Below, piece after piece: positions 1-8,227 of a stretch of DNA of 64,000 bases; the stretch's first letter is position 1; the number at the start of each line of letters is the position of its first letter. Below the pieces are notes generated by a model, which did not search any database, was not told the DNA's origin, and was given only the letters and a program-made list of their open reading frames with translations. The DNA comes from Chryseobacterium gotjawalense (GTDB lineage Bacteria > Bacteroidota > Bacteroidia > Flavobacteriales > Weeksellaceae). The DNA lies in NCBI RefSeq assembly GCF_030012525.1, contig NZ_CP124855.1, forward strand, positions 2,418,001-2,482,000, written 5' to 3'. The translations under genes and the position numbers were made by a program.

Positions 1-28
1 ATTTCTAAAGGTGAATTTCTAAAGGTGA
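1..28. repeat. Tandem 14-bp direct repeat
   Basis: ATTTCTAAAGGTGA occurs twice back to back, followed by a partial third copy (ATGGTGAATTTCTT). The rest of the stretch up to the rnhA stop is AT-rich and shows nothing else. This is probably the edge of an intergenic repeat cut by the window start. Confidence 0.5.
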
Positions 29-131
29 ATGGTGAATTTCTTCGAATCAATTTTAAAAATGAATTTAATAAATATTAAATAAAAAAAATAACCATTCACT
101 GCGAGGCAAATTCACGCAAAGCAATTGACCA

Positions 132-614
132 TCAGAAAAGCCCGCCGTTTTGTTGTTTTTCGAAAAATTCATCAATTTGGAGCGGTTCTGTCTGGGCGGC
201 TTTTACGGCAAGTTGATCACAGATTTCATTTTCGATATGGCCTGCATGACCTTTAACCCAATGAAAAGTGGTTTGATGTGCTTTAATTAAAGGAACCATT
301 CTTTTCCACAAATCAGGATTTTTTACATTTTTAAAACCTTTTTTAATCCAGCCGAAAATCCATTTCTGATTGATGGCATCAGAAACATATTTGCTGTCGG
401 TATAAATGTGAATGTCGTTTTCGGTGGATTTCAGTTTTTCCAAAGCCGTGATCACCGCCAACAATTCCATGCGGTTGTTGGTTGTGAGGCGAAAACCCTG
501 CGAATATCTTTTTTCGTAGCTTTTTTCGGGGACCTTCATCACGATTCCGTAACCCCCTTTTCCGGGGTTTCCACTACAGGCGCCGTCGGTATAAATTTCT
601 ATTCTAAGGCCCAT
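132..614 (-). CDS. rnhA: Ribonuclease HI
   Basis: Cytoplasmic endonuclease that cuts the RNA strand of RNA:DNA hybrids such as R-loops and primer remnants. The 160-residue length is normal for the family. The four catalytic acids are visible: D10 in YTDGACSGNPG, E50 in NNRMEL, D73 in YTDSKYV and D133 in ENEICDQLA. H123 lies in the HWVKGH loop. The gene starts 2 nt after the dnaB stop on the same strand, so the two are very probably cotranscribed and translationally coupled. No anomaly is seen. Confidence 0.96.
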   Translation of the reverse strand: MGLRIEIYTDGACSGNPGKGGYGIVMKVPEKSYEKRYSQGFRLTTNNRMELLAVITALEKLKSTENDIHIYTDSKYVSDAINQKWIFGWIKKGFKNVKNPDLWKRMVPLIKAHQTTFHWVKGHAGHIENEICDQLAVKAAQTEPLQIDEFFEKQQNGGLF

Positions 615-616
615 TC

Positions 617-2209
617 CTAAAACTGAAAATCGTCATCATCATCCGCATCATTCATAGACGAACCGGAAAGGTTTTGGTTGCTCGGCAAATCGAAAGCAGC
701 ACCGGGATCAATGGTAGTTTTGATTTTTTCAAAACCTCCCGGAGTATCCTGTTGTCCAAAATTCGAAGACTGATAACCATAGGCGCCGCCACCAAACAAA
801 TCAAGATCGGCAAATTTGGCAATATTTTTATGGAAAGACATTCTCACGTCTGCGGTAGCACCATTACGGTGTTTCGCGATAATCAGTTCTGCCTGGTTTT
901 CTGTGGAAGATTCACCGCCGTCTTCATCATTATCCCAAGTGGTGATTTTATAATATTCCGGACGGAAAATAAACGAAACAATATCGGCATCCTGCTCAAT
1001 CGCTCCGGATTCCCGAAGGTCAGAAAGCATCGGTCTTTTTCCAGGTCTTGTCTCCACACTTCTGGAAAGTTGGGAAAGTGCAATTACGGGAACATTCAGT
1101 TCTTTTGCAATTGCTTTCAGGGAACGGGAGATCATCGCAATTTCCTGCTCACGGTTTCCTGCGCCACCTTTTCCGGAATTTGCGGTCATCAACTGAAGAT
1201 AATCGACCATGATAATTCTTACGCCATGCTGCATCACTAATCTCCGGCATTTTGCCCGAAAATCGAATACAGAAAGGGAAGGAGTTTCGTCAATATATAA
1301 AGGAGCATTTTCTAAAGCGGAAACATTGGAGAACAAACGTTGCCATTCTTCATCGCTCATTTGTCCTTTTCGTAATTTCTCCGAAGAAATTCCTGTTTCT
1401 GAAGCGATCATTCTGGTAATCAACTGAACGGAAGCCATCTCCAGGGAGAATAAAGCCATCGGAATATTATGTTCTACCGCAATATTTCTTGCCATAGAAA
1501 GCAGGAAGGCGGTTTTACCCATTGCCGGACGGGCCGCAATAATAATTAAATCTGAATTTTGCCAACCACCGGTTTCTTTATCAATATCTTTAAATCCCGA
1601 TGGTATTCCAGAGATTCCTTCTTTGTCTTTTAAGGCTTTAATGGTTTCAATGGCTTGGCTGACCAAAGTATTTGCAGTGTCGAAACCTTTTTTAATGGTT
1701 CCGTTTGTAATTTCAAAAAAGGATTGTTCGGCTTTATCCAAAAGCTCGAAAACATCGGTAGACTCTTTATAAGAACTGTCGATTACATTGGCGGAAACAT
1801 TAATCAGACTTCGCAGAATGAATTTTTCTAATATCACCCGGACATGGTACTCGATATGCGCGCTGGAAGAGACTCCCATCGTTAAATCAATGATATAATG
1901 ATCACCTCCCGCAAGTGCTAATTTATCGGTTTTCTTTAATTCCTGAATTACCGTCATTAAATCGACCGGATGATTTCCTTCGAACAAGCGGACGATCACA
2001 CGGAAGATTTCCTGATGTCTTGGGTCGTAAAAAACGTCTGCTGTCAGTAAATCGATGGAATAATCCAGTCCTTTTTTGTCAATTAAAAAAGTGCCGATAA
2101 CGAGTTTCTCGAATTCTATTGCATTTGGGGGCATTTTGCCGTCGGAAATAGAAAGTTCCTTAGCGAAGTTACCATGAATTAGTGAAGATAAAGTTTCCTT
2201 TTGTGCCAT
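617..2209 (-). CDS. dnaB: Replicative DNA helicase DnaB
   Basis: Hexameric 5'-3' helicase that unwinds the chromosome at the replication fork. At 530 residues it has the N-terminal collar domain (about 28-130) and a RecA-like ATPase domain with Walker A AARPAMGKTAF near residue 230, Walker B IIMVDYLQL and the DnaB motif LSQLSRSVE...RPMLSDLRESG. No intein is present. The extreme C-terminus is acidic and ends DDDDDFQF, which resembles an SSB-type tail. A TATCTTTG box ends 4 nt before the ATG, suggesting a leaderless transcript. The rnhA gene follows at 2 nt. Confidence 0.96.
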   Translation of the reverse strand: MAQKETLSSLIHGNFAKELSISDGKMPPNAIEFEKLVIGTFLIDKKGLDYSIDLLTADVFYDPRHQEIFRVIVRLFEGNHPVDLMTVIQELKKTDKLALAGGDHYIIDLTMGVSSSAHIEYHVRVILEKFILRSLINVSANVIDSSYKESTDVFELLDKAEQSFFEITNGTIKKGFDTANTLVSQAIETIKALKDKEGISGIPSGFKDIDKETGGWQNSDLIIIAARPAMGKTAFLLSMARNIAVEHNIPMALFSLEMASVQLITRMIASETGISSEKLRKGQMSDEEWQRLFSNVSALENAPLYIDETPSLSVFDFRAKCRRLVMQHGVRIIMVDYLQLMTANSGKGGAGNREQEIAMISRSLKAIAKELNVPVIALSQLSRSVETRPGKRPMLSDLRESGAIEQDADIVSFIFRPEYYKITTWDNDEDGGESSTENQAELIIAKHRNGATADVRMSFHKNIAKFADLDLFGGGAYGYQSSNFGQQDTPGGFEKIKTTIDPGAAFDLPSNQNLSGSSMNDADDDDDFQF

Positions 2210-2213
2210 GTGA

Positions 2214-2221
2214 CAAAGATA
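2214..2221 (-). promoter_or_regulatory. -7 box of the dnaB promoter
   Basis: TATCTTTG on the minus strand matches the Bacteroidota -7 consensus TAnnTTTG. It ends 4 nt before the dnaB ATG, so transcription should begin at or next to the start codon. No clear -33 TTTG was found at the usual spacing. Confidence 0.55.
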
Positions 2222-2459
2222 GTTTTTTTAAGTTTTTATTCCGAATATTTAATCAACAATCTAATGGGTTTTATGGTCAATAAGTTGTTTGTTAGTGAGT
2301 TGTGATGTTGGTAAGTCGGGAGGTACAAAGTTTGTGTTTTAGTCTGGATTCCAGTGGAAATCCTTTTTTTAAGCGTTGGATAGAGGTGCAGGAAATAAAA
2401 ATTGCAATGAGGAGCGGACCAAATTGGTTAGAACTTCTACACGGGCTGATCCTAAAAAA

Positions 2460-3698
2460 TTAATAGTTCATTTTGCGAAGTTTTGGAACGGTGGTTCCCA
2501 CTAAAATTGCAATCAAAACGGTCATGGTTCCGCCAAAAACGACGGACCGTACAACGCCTAAAAGCTTGGCCGCGACCCCACTTTCGAACTGACCCATTTC
2601 GTTGCTCGACATGATGAAAATAGAATTCACACTTAAGACGCGACCGCGAATATGATCGGGCGTTTTTAGTTGTACAATCGTACCGCGGATGACCACCGAA
2701 ATTCCATCGAGCATTCCGCTGGCCACTAATAAGAAAAAGGAGAGCCAGTATAATTTGGATAAGCCAAAACCGATGATGCACAGGCCAAAACCTCCCACGG
2801 CAACGAGTAGAATTTTACCTTGATTTTTGGTTAACGGCACAAACGCCAGAGTCATGATAATACACATGGAGCCGATGTCTGAAGCAGCATTCAGCAAGCC
2901 GAAACCTTCTGATCCTACATCTAAAATATCGGTAGCGAAAACCGGAATCATCGCGACGGCACCTCCAAAAAGCACGGCGAACATATCGAGGCAAAGTGCG
3001 CCCAGGATTTCTTTTGTTTTGTAAATGTAAGCGATTCCTTCGCGCATACTTTCTACCACGCCCATTGTTCGGTCGCTATTTTCTGAAGGGTGTTTTTTCA
3101 GAAACCAAAAGAAAATGGAGGAGAAAATCATTAATCCGACAATCACGAGGATTGTTCCGGAAATATCAATCCAGTGAATAAGGAAGCCACCCAAAGCATG
3201 GCCAGAAACAGAAGCGGTAAGAAAGGTCGCCTGGTTGAGTGTGATAGCGTTCGGAAGTTGATCTTTGGAAACTATCTTTGGAATCATTGAAGGAATAATA
3301 GGGCCGATAAATGCGCGGCAAAATCCGGTGCAAAAAATGACGGCATAAATAAAATAAGAAATCTGAATATTACTGAAGTGCAGTAAACTGTGGCCAAAAA
3401 AAGCGGGAACCACCAATAAGCCGATGAGCAAAACATAAGCGTAATTGCAAATGAGCAGCAGTTTTTTCTTCTCAGAATTATCGATAACGTGGCCGGCGTA
3501 TAAGGCAGTTGATACCGCGGGAATAACTTCAGATAATCCAATTAGCCCAATGGCGAAAGGGTCGTTGGTTAATTTATAAATCCACCAACCCATCAGTGTT
3601 GCCAACATTCTGAAAGATAAGATCAGAAAAAAACGGCCAGTCATTAAGTTCCGAAATTCTGCTATTTTTAAGGTCTGAATAGGTTGCAATGAAATCAT
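2460..3698 (-). CDS. MFS transporter
   Basis: A 412-residue inner-membrane protein with about 12 hydrophobic segments, the normal size for the major facilitator superfamily. The fold resembles the MFS_3/enterobactin-exporter (EntS-like) drug or siderophore efflux group, judged from overall pattern only. A short basic N-terminus precedes TM1 (FFLILSFRMLATLMGWWIY). The substrate cannot be read from the sequence. The gene stands alone, with its own -7 box 4 nt before the ATG, and a repeat cluster lies upstream. Confidence 0.85.
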   Translation of the reverse strand: MISLQPIQTLKIAEFRNLMTGRFFLILSFRMLATLMGWWIYKLTNDPFAIGLIGLSEVIPAVSTALYAGHVIDNSEKKKLLLICNYAYVLLIGLLVVPAFFGHSLLHFSNIQISYFIYAVIFCTGFCRAFIGPIIPSMIPKIVSKDQLPNAITLNQATFLTASVSGHALGGFLIHWIDISGTILVIVGLMIFSSIFFWFLKKHPSENSDRTMGVVESMREGIAYIYKTKEILGALCLDMFAVLFGGAVAMIPVFATDILDVGSEGFGLLNAASDIGSMCIIMTLAFVPLTKNQGKILLVAVGGFGLCIIGFGLSKLYWLSFFLLVASGMLDGISVVIRGTIVQLKTPDHIRGRVLSVNSIFIMSSNEMGQFESGVAAKLLGVVRSVVFGGTMTVLIAILVGTTVPKLRKMNY

Positions 3699-3702
3699 TT
3701 TG

Positions 3703-3710
3703 CAAAAGTA
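3703..3710 (-). promoter_or_regulatory. -7 box of the MFS gene
   Basis: TACTTTTG on the minus strand fits TAnnTTTG and ends 4 nt before the MFS ATG, the same geometry as at dnaB. Confidence 0.5.
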
Positions 3711-3740
3711 AATTTTAGGAACGAAAAATCATTTAATAAT

Positions 3741-4260
3741 TTGCCACGAATGCACGAATTTTTTTCTATAAGTTAGTTGTTGCTTCCAATAATTGAAATG
3801 AAGTACTGTTAAAAAAATAGAGATTCGTGAATTCGAGGCTTCCTTTGTTGCATTAAATTTGCCGCGAATGCACGAATTTCTCTTCAACAGCTTGTTCTTT
3901 TAAATGGCCCTTTTCCTATGATTGAAATGAAGTAAAAAGTGATTTTAAAAAAAAATGGATTCGTGAATTCGTGGCTTCTCCTGGTTCCACTAAATTTTTG
4001 CCGCGAATGCACGAATTTCTCTTTAACAGTTTGTTGTTCTATTTAAATAGGTTGTTGCGTTTCCTATAATTGAAATGAAGTAATGTTAAAAAAATGGAGA
4101 TTCGTGAATTCGAGGCTTCCCTTTTTGCATTAAGTTTTTGCCACGAATGCACGAATTTTTCTTCAACAGCTTGGTGTTCTATTTAAATAGGTTGTTGCGT
4201 TTCCTATGGTTGAAATGAAGCAAAGTAATTTAAAGTGGATAATTCGTGCATTCGTGGCTT
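3741..4260. repeat. Four tandem ~103-123 bp hairpin repeats
   Basis: Four related units lie at 3741-3843, 3859-3981, 3998-4120 and 4138-4260. Each begins with TTGCC(A/G)CGAATGCACGAATTT and ends with the near reverse complement (ATTCGTGAATTCG(A/T)GGCTT). The middle is conserved too (TTGAAATGAAGTA, and TATTTAAATAGGTTGTTGCG in the last two units). Each unit could fold into a long hairpin. The units fill almost the whole 600-bp gap between divergent MFS and SMR genes and contain no ORF. They look like non-coding interspersed repeats of the REP/MITE type. Confidence 0.9.
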
Positions 4261-4290
4261 TTAGAAACACTTAAGTTTTCCAAAAAAAAT

Positions 4291-4298
4291 TATCTTTG
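4291..4298 (+). promoter_or_regulatory. -7 box of the SMR gene
   Basis: TATCTTTG ends 4 nt before the ATG at 4303, so the mRNA is probably leaderless. No ribosome binding site could fit in the gap. Confidence 0.55.
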
Positions 4299-4302
4299 AA
4301 AA

Positions 4303-4641
4303 ATGAATTGGATTTTACTCATTATTGGCGGCTTATTTGAAACCGGCTTTGCCACTTGTCTTGGAAAAGCCCAGGAAACATCCGGAAGGGAAAGTTATTT
4401 CTGGTGGGCAGGTTTTGCAATTTCTCTTTTTCTGAGTATGTTTCTTTTGTACAAAGCAATTTCTGTTGGGGCCAGTCCCATACCTGTTGGAACGGCGTAC
4501 GCAGTCTGGACGGGAATCGGTGCGGTAGGAGCTGTTTTTATGGGAATATTTATCTTTAATGAGCCGGCGACTTTCTGGCGAATATTTTTTGTTTTCACTT
4601 TGATTGCTTCTGTGATTGGGCTGAAAGTGGTTTCGAATTGA
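4303..4641 (+). CDS. Small multidrug resistance (SMR) family protein, SugE/Gdx-like
   Basis: A 112-residue membrane protein with four hydrophobic helices, the standard SMR size. The conserved membrane glutamate is in helix 1 (GGLFETGFA), and helix 3 has the AYAVWTGIGAVG signature. SMR proteins work as antiparallel dimers exchanging protons for cationic substrates or guanidinium. The W-rich AYAVWTGIGA form and FE..FA helix 1 resemble the SugE/Gdx branch, but substrate is inferred only from similarity. The stop codon abuts the stop of the convergent lipoprotein gene. Confidence 0.9.
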   Translation: MNWILLIIGGLFETGFATCLGKAQETSGRESYFWWAGFAISLFLSMFLLYKAISVGASPIPVGTAYAVWTGIGAVGAVFMGIFIFNEPATFWRIFFVFTLIASVIGLKVVSN

Positions 4642-5013
4642 TTATTGTCCTCCTATAACGCGACCGAAACCCTCACCCAAAGCTCGCATTGTGTCCGCAA
4701 TGATATAAGCTGTGACCAAAAGACCAACTGTCCCACCGATTAAAATAACGGTTGCGCCAGTCTTATTTTTGTCAATTTCTTTGATGTCCTTTTTAGCGAT
4801 GGCGATCCGCTGATTTTTTCTGGTTCCGATAATGCTGTCTTTTTCTACTGAAGTGACGTCGACAAAAAATTTACGGTCACTTTTATCATAAACAGTATAT
4901 CTCGTTCCCGCCTGGATGTTGTCGAAATTCTCCTGATTTGTGTAAACACTGTATTTCGTCGAGACACACGAAGCGCTGATCAGAAGAATTAAAAAGTAAA
5001 AGAAATATCTCAT
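4642..5013 (-). CDS. Hypothetical lipoprotein with a C-terminal membrane segment
   Basis: No family recognised. The 123-residue product has an N-terminal hydrophobic signal ending in the lipobox-like SASC (Cys16). A polar region of about 70 residues with repeated short beta-type segments follows, then one hydrophobic stretch (ATVILIGGTVGLLVTAYIIA) and a glycine-rich tail. It is probably exported and lipid-anchored. It lies 20 nt downstream of the GH3 gene on the same strand and may be cotranscribed with it. Confidence 0.7.
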   Translation of the reverse strand: MRYFFYFLILLISASCVSTKYSVYTNQENFDNIQAGTRYTVYDKSDRKFFVDVTSVEKDSIIGTRKNQRIAIAKKDIKEIDKNKTGATVILIGGTVGLLVTAYIIADTMRALGEGFGRVIGGQ

Positions 5014-5033
5014 CGTTTAAAGTTTTTCAAAGA

Positions 5034-6533
5034 TTAGCTCCTGCGTGTTTCAAGGAAATCGCCAATTTTGCGGTCATTTGCTAATCTTGGGATTTTATTC
5101 TGACCACCCAGCTTTCCTTCAGACTTGGCATAGTCCTGAAAAGCATTTTTCTTTAATGTTGTAATTACAAGAGGTTGCAGGATTTTACCGGAAATTAAAT
5201 CATTATAATATGTGTTTCTTTTCCGCATCTCATCATCCAGATTTTTTCTGAAATTTTCCAGATTTTCGGGCTCTTTTTCAAATTCGATAAACCATTCGTG
5301 ATAGGGTAAACCTTCTGTGGAATTTACTTGTGGAGCTAAGTGAAACTCTGTAATCTGTGCCGGAAATTTTCCTACCGTGGCTTTTAAAGCTTCTTCTACT
5401 TCAAAAGCAATCACGTGTTCCCCAAAAGCAGATGTGAAATGTTTTGTTCTTCCCGATACCAAAATCCGGTAAGGATCCTTAGAAATAAACCTTACAACAT
5501 CACCGATGGAATATGCCCAAAGTCCGGAATTTGTTGTTAAAATTAAAGCGTAATCTTTGTGAAGTTCAATCTCCTTTAAAGTCAGTCTTTTGGCGTCAGG
5601 TTTTCCATATTCTTCCAGCGGAACAAATTCATAGAAAATTCCGTGGTTGGTGAGCAGCAGTAAACCTTCTTTTTCAAAATCATCCTGAAAAGCAAAAAAT
5701 CCTTCACTCGCAGGAAAAGTCTGCAAAGTATCCACAGGTTTTCCAAGAAGTTCGTTCATTTTTTCGCGGTAAGGTTCATAATTGACGCCGCCCGTAATAA
5801 TAAGCTGAAGGTTGGGGAAAAGTTCCGTAATTTTTTTACCGTTCCGTTCAATTAGTTTTTCAAAATACATAATCAACCAAGGCGGAATTCCCGAAATCAA
5901 AGTCATGTTTTCCTTTTCGGTTTCTTTTACGATTTCGTCCACCTTGGTTTCCCAGTCTTCGATGAGGTTGGTTTTTAAACTCGGCAAGCGGTTTTTCTGT
6001 AAATAAGATGGAATGTGATGAGCGACAATTCCGGAAAGTCTGCCGGTTTGAATCCCGTTGATTTCTTCCAGTTCAGGACTTCCCTGTAAAAAAATCATTT
6101 TTCCGGTAACGAAATCAGCATTGTTTTTTTGTGCGATATAATGAAAAATTGCGCTTTGTGCCGCCGCGATTTGGTAAGGCATTCCTTCTTTTGAAATGGG
6201 AATATATTTGGATCCGGAAGTCGTGCCTGAAGTTTTAGCGAAATATTCCGGCGTATCGGTCCATAGAATCTGCCGCTGGCCTTTTTTTACTTTTTCGATA
6301 TAAGGTTTTAAGTCTTCATAATCAGCAATTGGTACTTGCGACTGGAAGTCTTGAATGCTTTTTATATTTTCAAACTGATGGGTTCTCCCAAACAGGGTTT
6401 TTTCGGCAGTTTTCACCAGAGAAAGCAAAAGTTCTTCCTGATTTTTAACTGAATTTGCTTTAAAGGAATGGGTTCCTTTAACGTGATTTTTTGCCCAGAT
6501 TAAAGCAATGTTTTTCTTAATGAAATTGATCAT
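5034..6533 (-). CDS. GH3-family acyl-adenylating protein
   Basis: A 499-residue protein of the GH3 family (named after plant auxin-responsive enzymes), part of the ANL adenylating superfamily. The ATP-binding signature is YFAKTSGTTSGSKYIP (about residues 107-122). Family landmarks LITGGVNYEPY, TLQTFPASEGF and YSIGDVVRF follow. Plant members link amino acids to jasmonate or auxin. Bacterial members are common in Bacteroidota, but their substrate is unknown. The protein has no signal peptide and should be cytoplasmic. TAAATTTG ends 4 nt before the ATG. Confidence 0.88.
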   Translation of the reverse strand: MINFIKKNIALIWAKNHVKGTHSFKANSVKNQEELLLSLVKTAEKTLFGRTHQFENIKSIQDFQSQVPIADYEDLKPYIEKVKKGQRQILWTDTPEYFAKTSGTTSGSKYIPISKEGMPYQIAAAQSAIFHYIAQKNNADFVTGKMIFLQGSPELEEINGIQTGRLSGIVAHHIPSYLQKNRLPSLKTNLIEDWETKVDEIVKETEKENMTLISGIPPWLIMYFEKLIERNGKKITELFPNLQLIITGGVNYEPYREKMNELLGKPVDTLQTFPASEGFFAFQDDFEKEGLLLLTNHGIFYEFVPLEEYGKPDAKRLTLKEIELHKDYALILTTNSGLWAYSIGDVVRFISKDPYRILVSGRTKHFTSAFGEHVIAFEVEEALKATVGKFPAQITEFHLAPQVNSTEGLPYHEWFIEFEKEPENLENFRKNLDDEMRKRNTYYNDLISGKILQPLVITTLKKNAFQDYAKSEGKLGGQNKIPRLANDRKIGDFLETRRS

Positions 6534-6537
6534 AACG

Positions 6538-6545
6538 CAAATTTA
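6538..6545 (-). promoter_or_regulatory. -7 box of the GH3 gene
   Basis: TAAATTTG on the minus strand ends 4 nt before the GH3 ATG, another case of the fixed leaderless geometry seen at dnaB, the MFS gene and the SMR gene. Confidence 0.5.
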
Positions 6546-6604
6546 AAGCATTTTAGAAATAATCCTTTAGTATAACGAAAAATTACGCAGCGAAACGTCT
6601 GTTT

Positions 6605-7219
6605 TTAAAAATTATACCGGTATCCCAATCCTAAACTCAGGAAAGCAGAGCCGCTATAAAATTTCTTGGTTTCTGGATTTTCATTGTAAACATTCCCGAA
6701 ATAAAAATTGACTTTTGCTGCGACAAAGACCTGTTGATAACCCTCGCGATCCAAAGCGTATAAAGCTTTTCCGCCAAGATTAAAGCCAGTGGCATTCTCT
6801 TTTAATTTTTGATTTTCAGCGTTAACTAATAAATTAGTTTGGCGATAATAACTGAATCCGGCCATTTCTTCAATTGAAAAATCCTCGGAAATAATTTCGC
6901 GGTGCGTCAGGTATAAATCGATATTAGTGATGGTTGGTGAGCCGATATTTCCGTAACGGTTTTGTTCACCGTATTTTACATTCGAAAACAGCACATTGTA
7001 ATCCAATCCAATTCCGAAATTAATGGGAGTCATCAAGTTTCCCCCAAAACCGAAACCGTAAAAAGGCATGAGTAATTTTGCTAAATGATTTTTGCCAACG
7101 GGTTTCATCACAATCATTTTGGTTTCGATATTAGAAACAACATCAAGGTTGTTTGTCTTTTTCTGGCCGAAAATTAAAGTTGAAATTCCGAAAAAAAACA
7201 GAAATGTAATTCTCATCAT
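6605..7219 (-). CDS. Putative exported outer-membrane beta-barrel-like protein
   Basis: A 204-residue product with a signal peptide (MMRITFLFFFGISTLIFGQ, cut near FGQ/KK). Many alternating aromatic/polar segments follow and the protein ends in an aromatic motif (YRYNF), typical of small outer-membrane barrels. No catalytic motif is visible and the family is not recognised. Its ATG overlaps the end of the upstream lipoprotein gene by 4 nt (ATGA), so the two are a translationally coupled pair. Confidence 0.65.
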   Translation of the reverse strand: MMRITFLFFFGISTLIFGQKKTNNLDVVSNIETKMIVMKPVGKNHLAKLLMPFYGFGFGGNLMTPINFGIGLDYNVLFSNVKYGEQNRYGNIGSPTITNIDLYLTHREIISEDFSIEEMAGFSYYRQTNLLVNAENQKLKENATGFNLGGKALYALDREGYQQVFVAAKVNFYFGNVYNENPETKKFYSGSAFLSLGLGYRYNF

Positions 7220-7584
7220 TCCAGGTTTATTTCATTAAAAATAATATACGTAGTTCCAGATGGAATAAGGATTTCCAAAGAATCCGAAGAAATTCTGCAG
7301 CCTGGTTTTGAGGAAGAAAATGATTTTATTTTTTCATTTAAAACCAAAGAAAACGAGTCCGAAAGTAGCGGGCCTGAAACCGTAAATTGCCCTGAGCCGC
7401 TCGGCATGGTTTCGCCGATATTTTTTCCATCGCTTTTAATAATTATTTTTATTTTATTGAAGTCGAATTGAGATCCGGTAATTTTTCCTTCCACATAAGC
7501 TCGGGAATTGTTTCTGTTTTCAGAGGTACAGCCCACAAAATGGCCGAGCGAAAAAAGAAGAATCATTGCAAAAAAACACCGCAT
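7216..7584 (-). CDS. Hypothetical lipoprotein
   Basis: A 122-residue product starting with a hydrophobic signal and a lipobox (GHFVGC, Cys19), then a polar linker and a beta-rich region in which VEGKITGSQFDFNKIKI suggests a carboxypeptidase-like regulatory fold. That is a guess from pattern only. It is followed by the barrel-like protein with a 4-nt overlap. Both may act at the cell envelope, but no function can be assigned. Confidence 0.65.
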   Translation of the reverse strand: MRCFFAMILLFSLGHFVGCTSENRNNSRAYVEGKITGSQFDFNKIKIIIKSDGKNIGETMPSGSGQFTVSGPLLSDSFSLVLNEKIKSFSSSKPGCRISSDSLEILIPSGTTYIIFNEINLE

Positions 7585-7610
7585 ATTTTTTTTATTAAAG
7601 ATATAAAAAA

Positions 7611-7634
7611 AGCCCCGAAATAAATTCCGGAGCT
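7611..7634 (-). terminator. Rho-independent terminator of the 93-residue secreted protein gene
   Basis: On the minus strand AGCTCCGGAAT, a short loop, then ATTTCGGGGCT pairs 9 of 11 bases and is followed directly by TTTTTTT (7604-7610). It lies 18 nt beyond the stop of the gene at 7653. Confidence 0.8.
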
Positions 7635-7652
7635 CAACGTATTAAAACTGTA

Positions 7653-7934
7653 TTATTTTGTTTTGTATCTTTTATCAGGCGTACCGTTTTTTTTCAGATG
7701 GGCATTGGCTTTGTATCTTTTGTCAGGCGTTCCGTTTTTTTTCATTTTTACTGCATAGGTCTTTGCGGCCGGTTTTTCCGCTGTTGCAGATTTTTCGACT
7801 GCTTCTTTTTTTGCAGTTTCCATTTTCTCTGATTTGGCAGGAGCCATTTTTGCAGTCGATTTTGGTGTCACCTGTTGAGCATTTGCAAGTCCAAGGCCTA
7901 CCACCAAAGACAATGCGGCTAATAGTTTTTTCAT
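7653..7934 (-). CDS. Small exported protein with two KKNGTPDKRYK repeats
   Basis: A 93-residue product. It has a signal peptide (MKKLLAALSLVVGLGLANA, cut before QQ), a middle rich in Lys, Ala and Glu, and two exact copies of KKNGTPDKRYK separated by ANAHL at the C-terminus. Similar short KxGTPDxRYK repeat proteins are common in flavobacteria but have no known role. The strong basic charge suggests binding to polyanions such as LPS, which is inference. The gene is monocistronic with its own terminator. Confidence 0.75.
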   Translation of the reverse strand: MKKLLAALSLVVGLGLANAQQVTPKSTAKMAPAKSEKMETAKKEAVEKSATAEKPAAKTYAVKMKKNGTPDKRYKANAHLKKNGTPDKRYKTK

Positions 7935-8179
7935 TTGTTTGTATTTTAAATAGTTGATATATTGCTGTTTAACTATGTAAAATTAAGTAATTCAGTTTGC
8001 CGAAAGTTTCTTCTGAATAACTTTAACCAAAATTTAACACAGTATTTATTTTGAAGTAGTTTCTAATGTTTGTCCATCTTTAATCAAGCCGTTACACTTC
8101 GCAAACGTAGAAGAAAATATTTTTATTATTAATTACGGATATCCATTGAGTTTTAACATTATATAAATTTTTCAAAAAA

Positions 8180-8205
8180 AACTGCTTCAATTAAATGAAA
8201 CAGTT
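8180..8205 (-). terminator. Rho-independent terminator of the lipoprotein gene at 8228
   Basis: On the minus strand AACTGTTTCA, loop TTTAAT, TGAAGCAGTT pairs 9 of 10 bases and continues into TTTTTTTT. It lies about 20 nt past the gene's stop. Confidence 0.8.
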
Positions 8206-8227
8206 CGTGTGAAAATAAATGATTAAC

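Noticed and set aside
408-1240. Long plus-strand ORFs opposite rnhA and dnaB
   Set aside because: They run antisense to clearly conserved genes and their translations show no domain; they are shadows of GC-biased codons.
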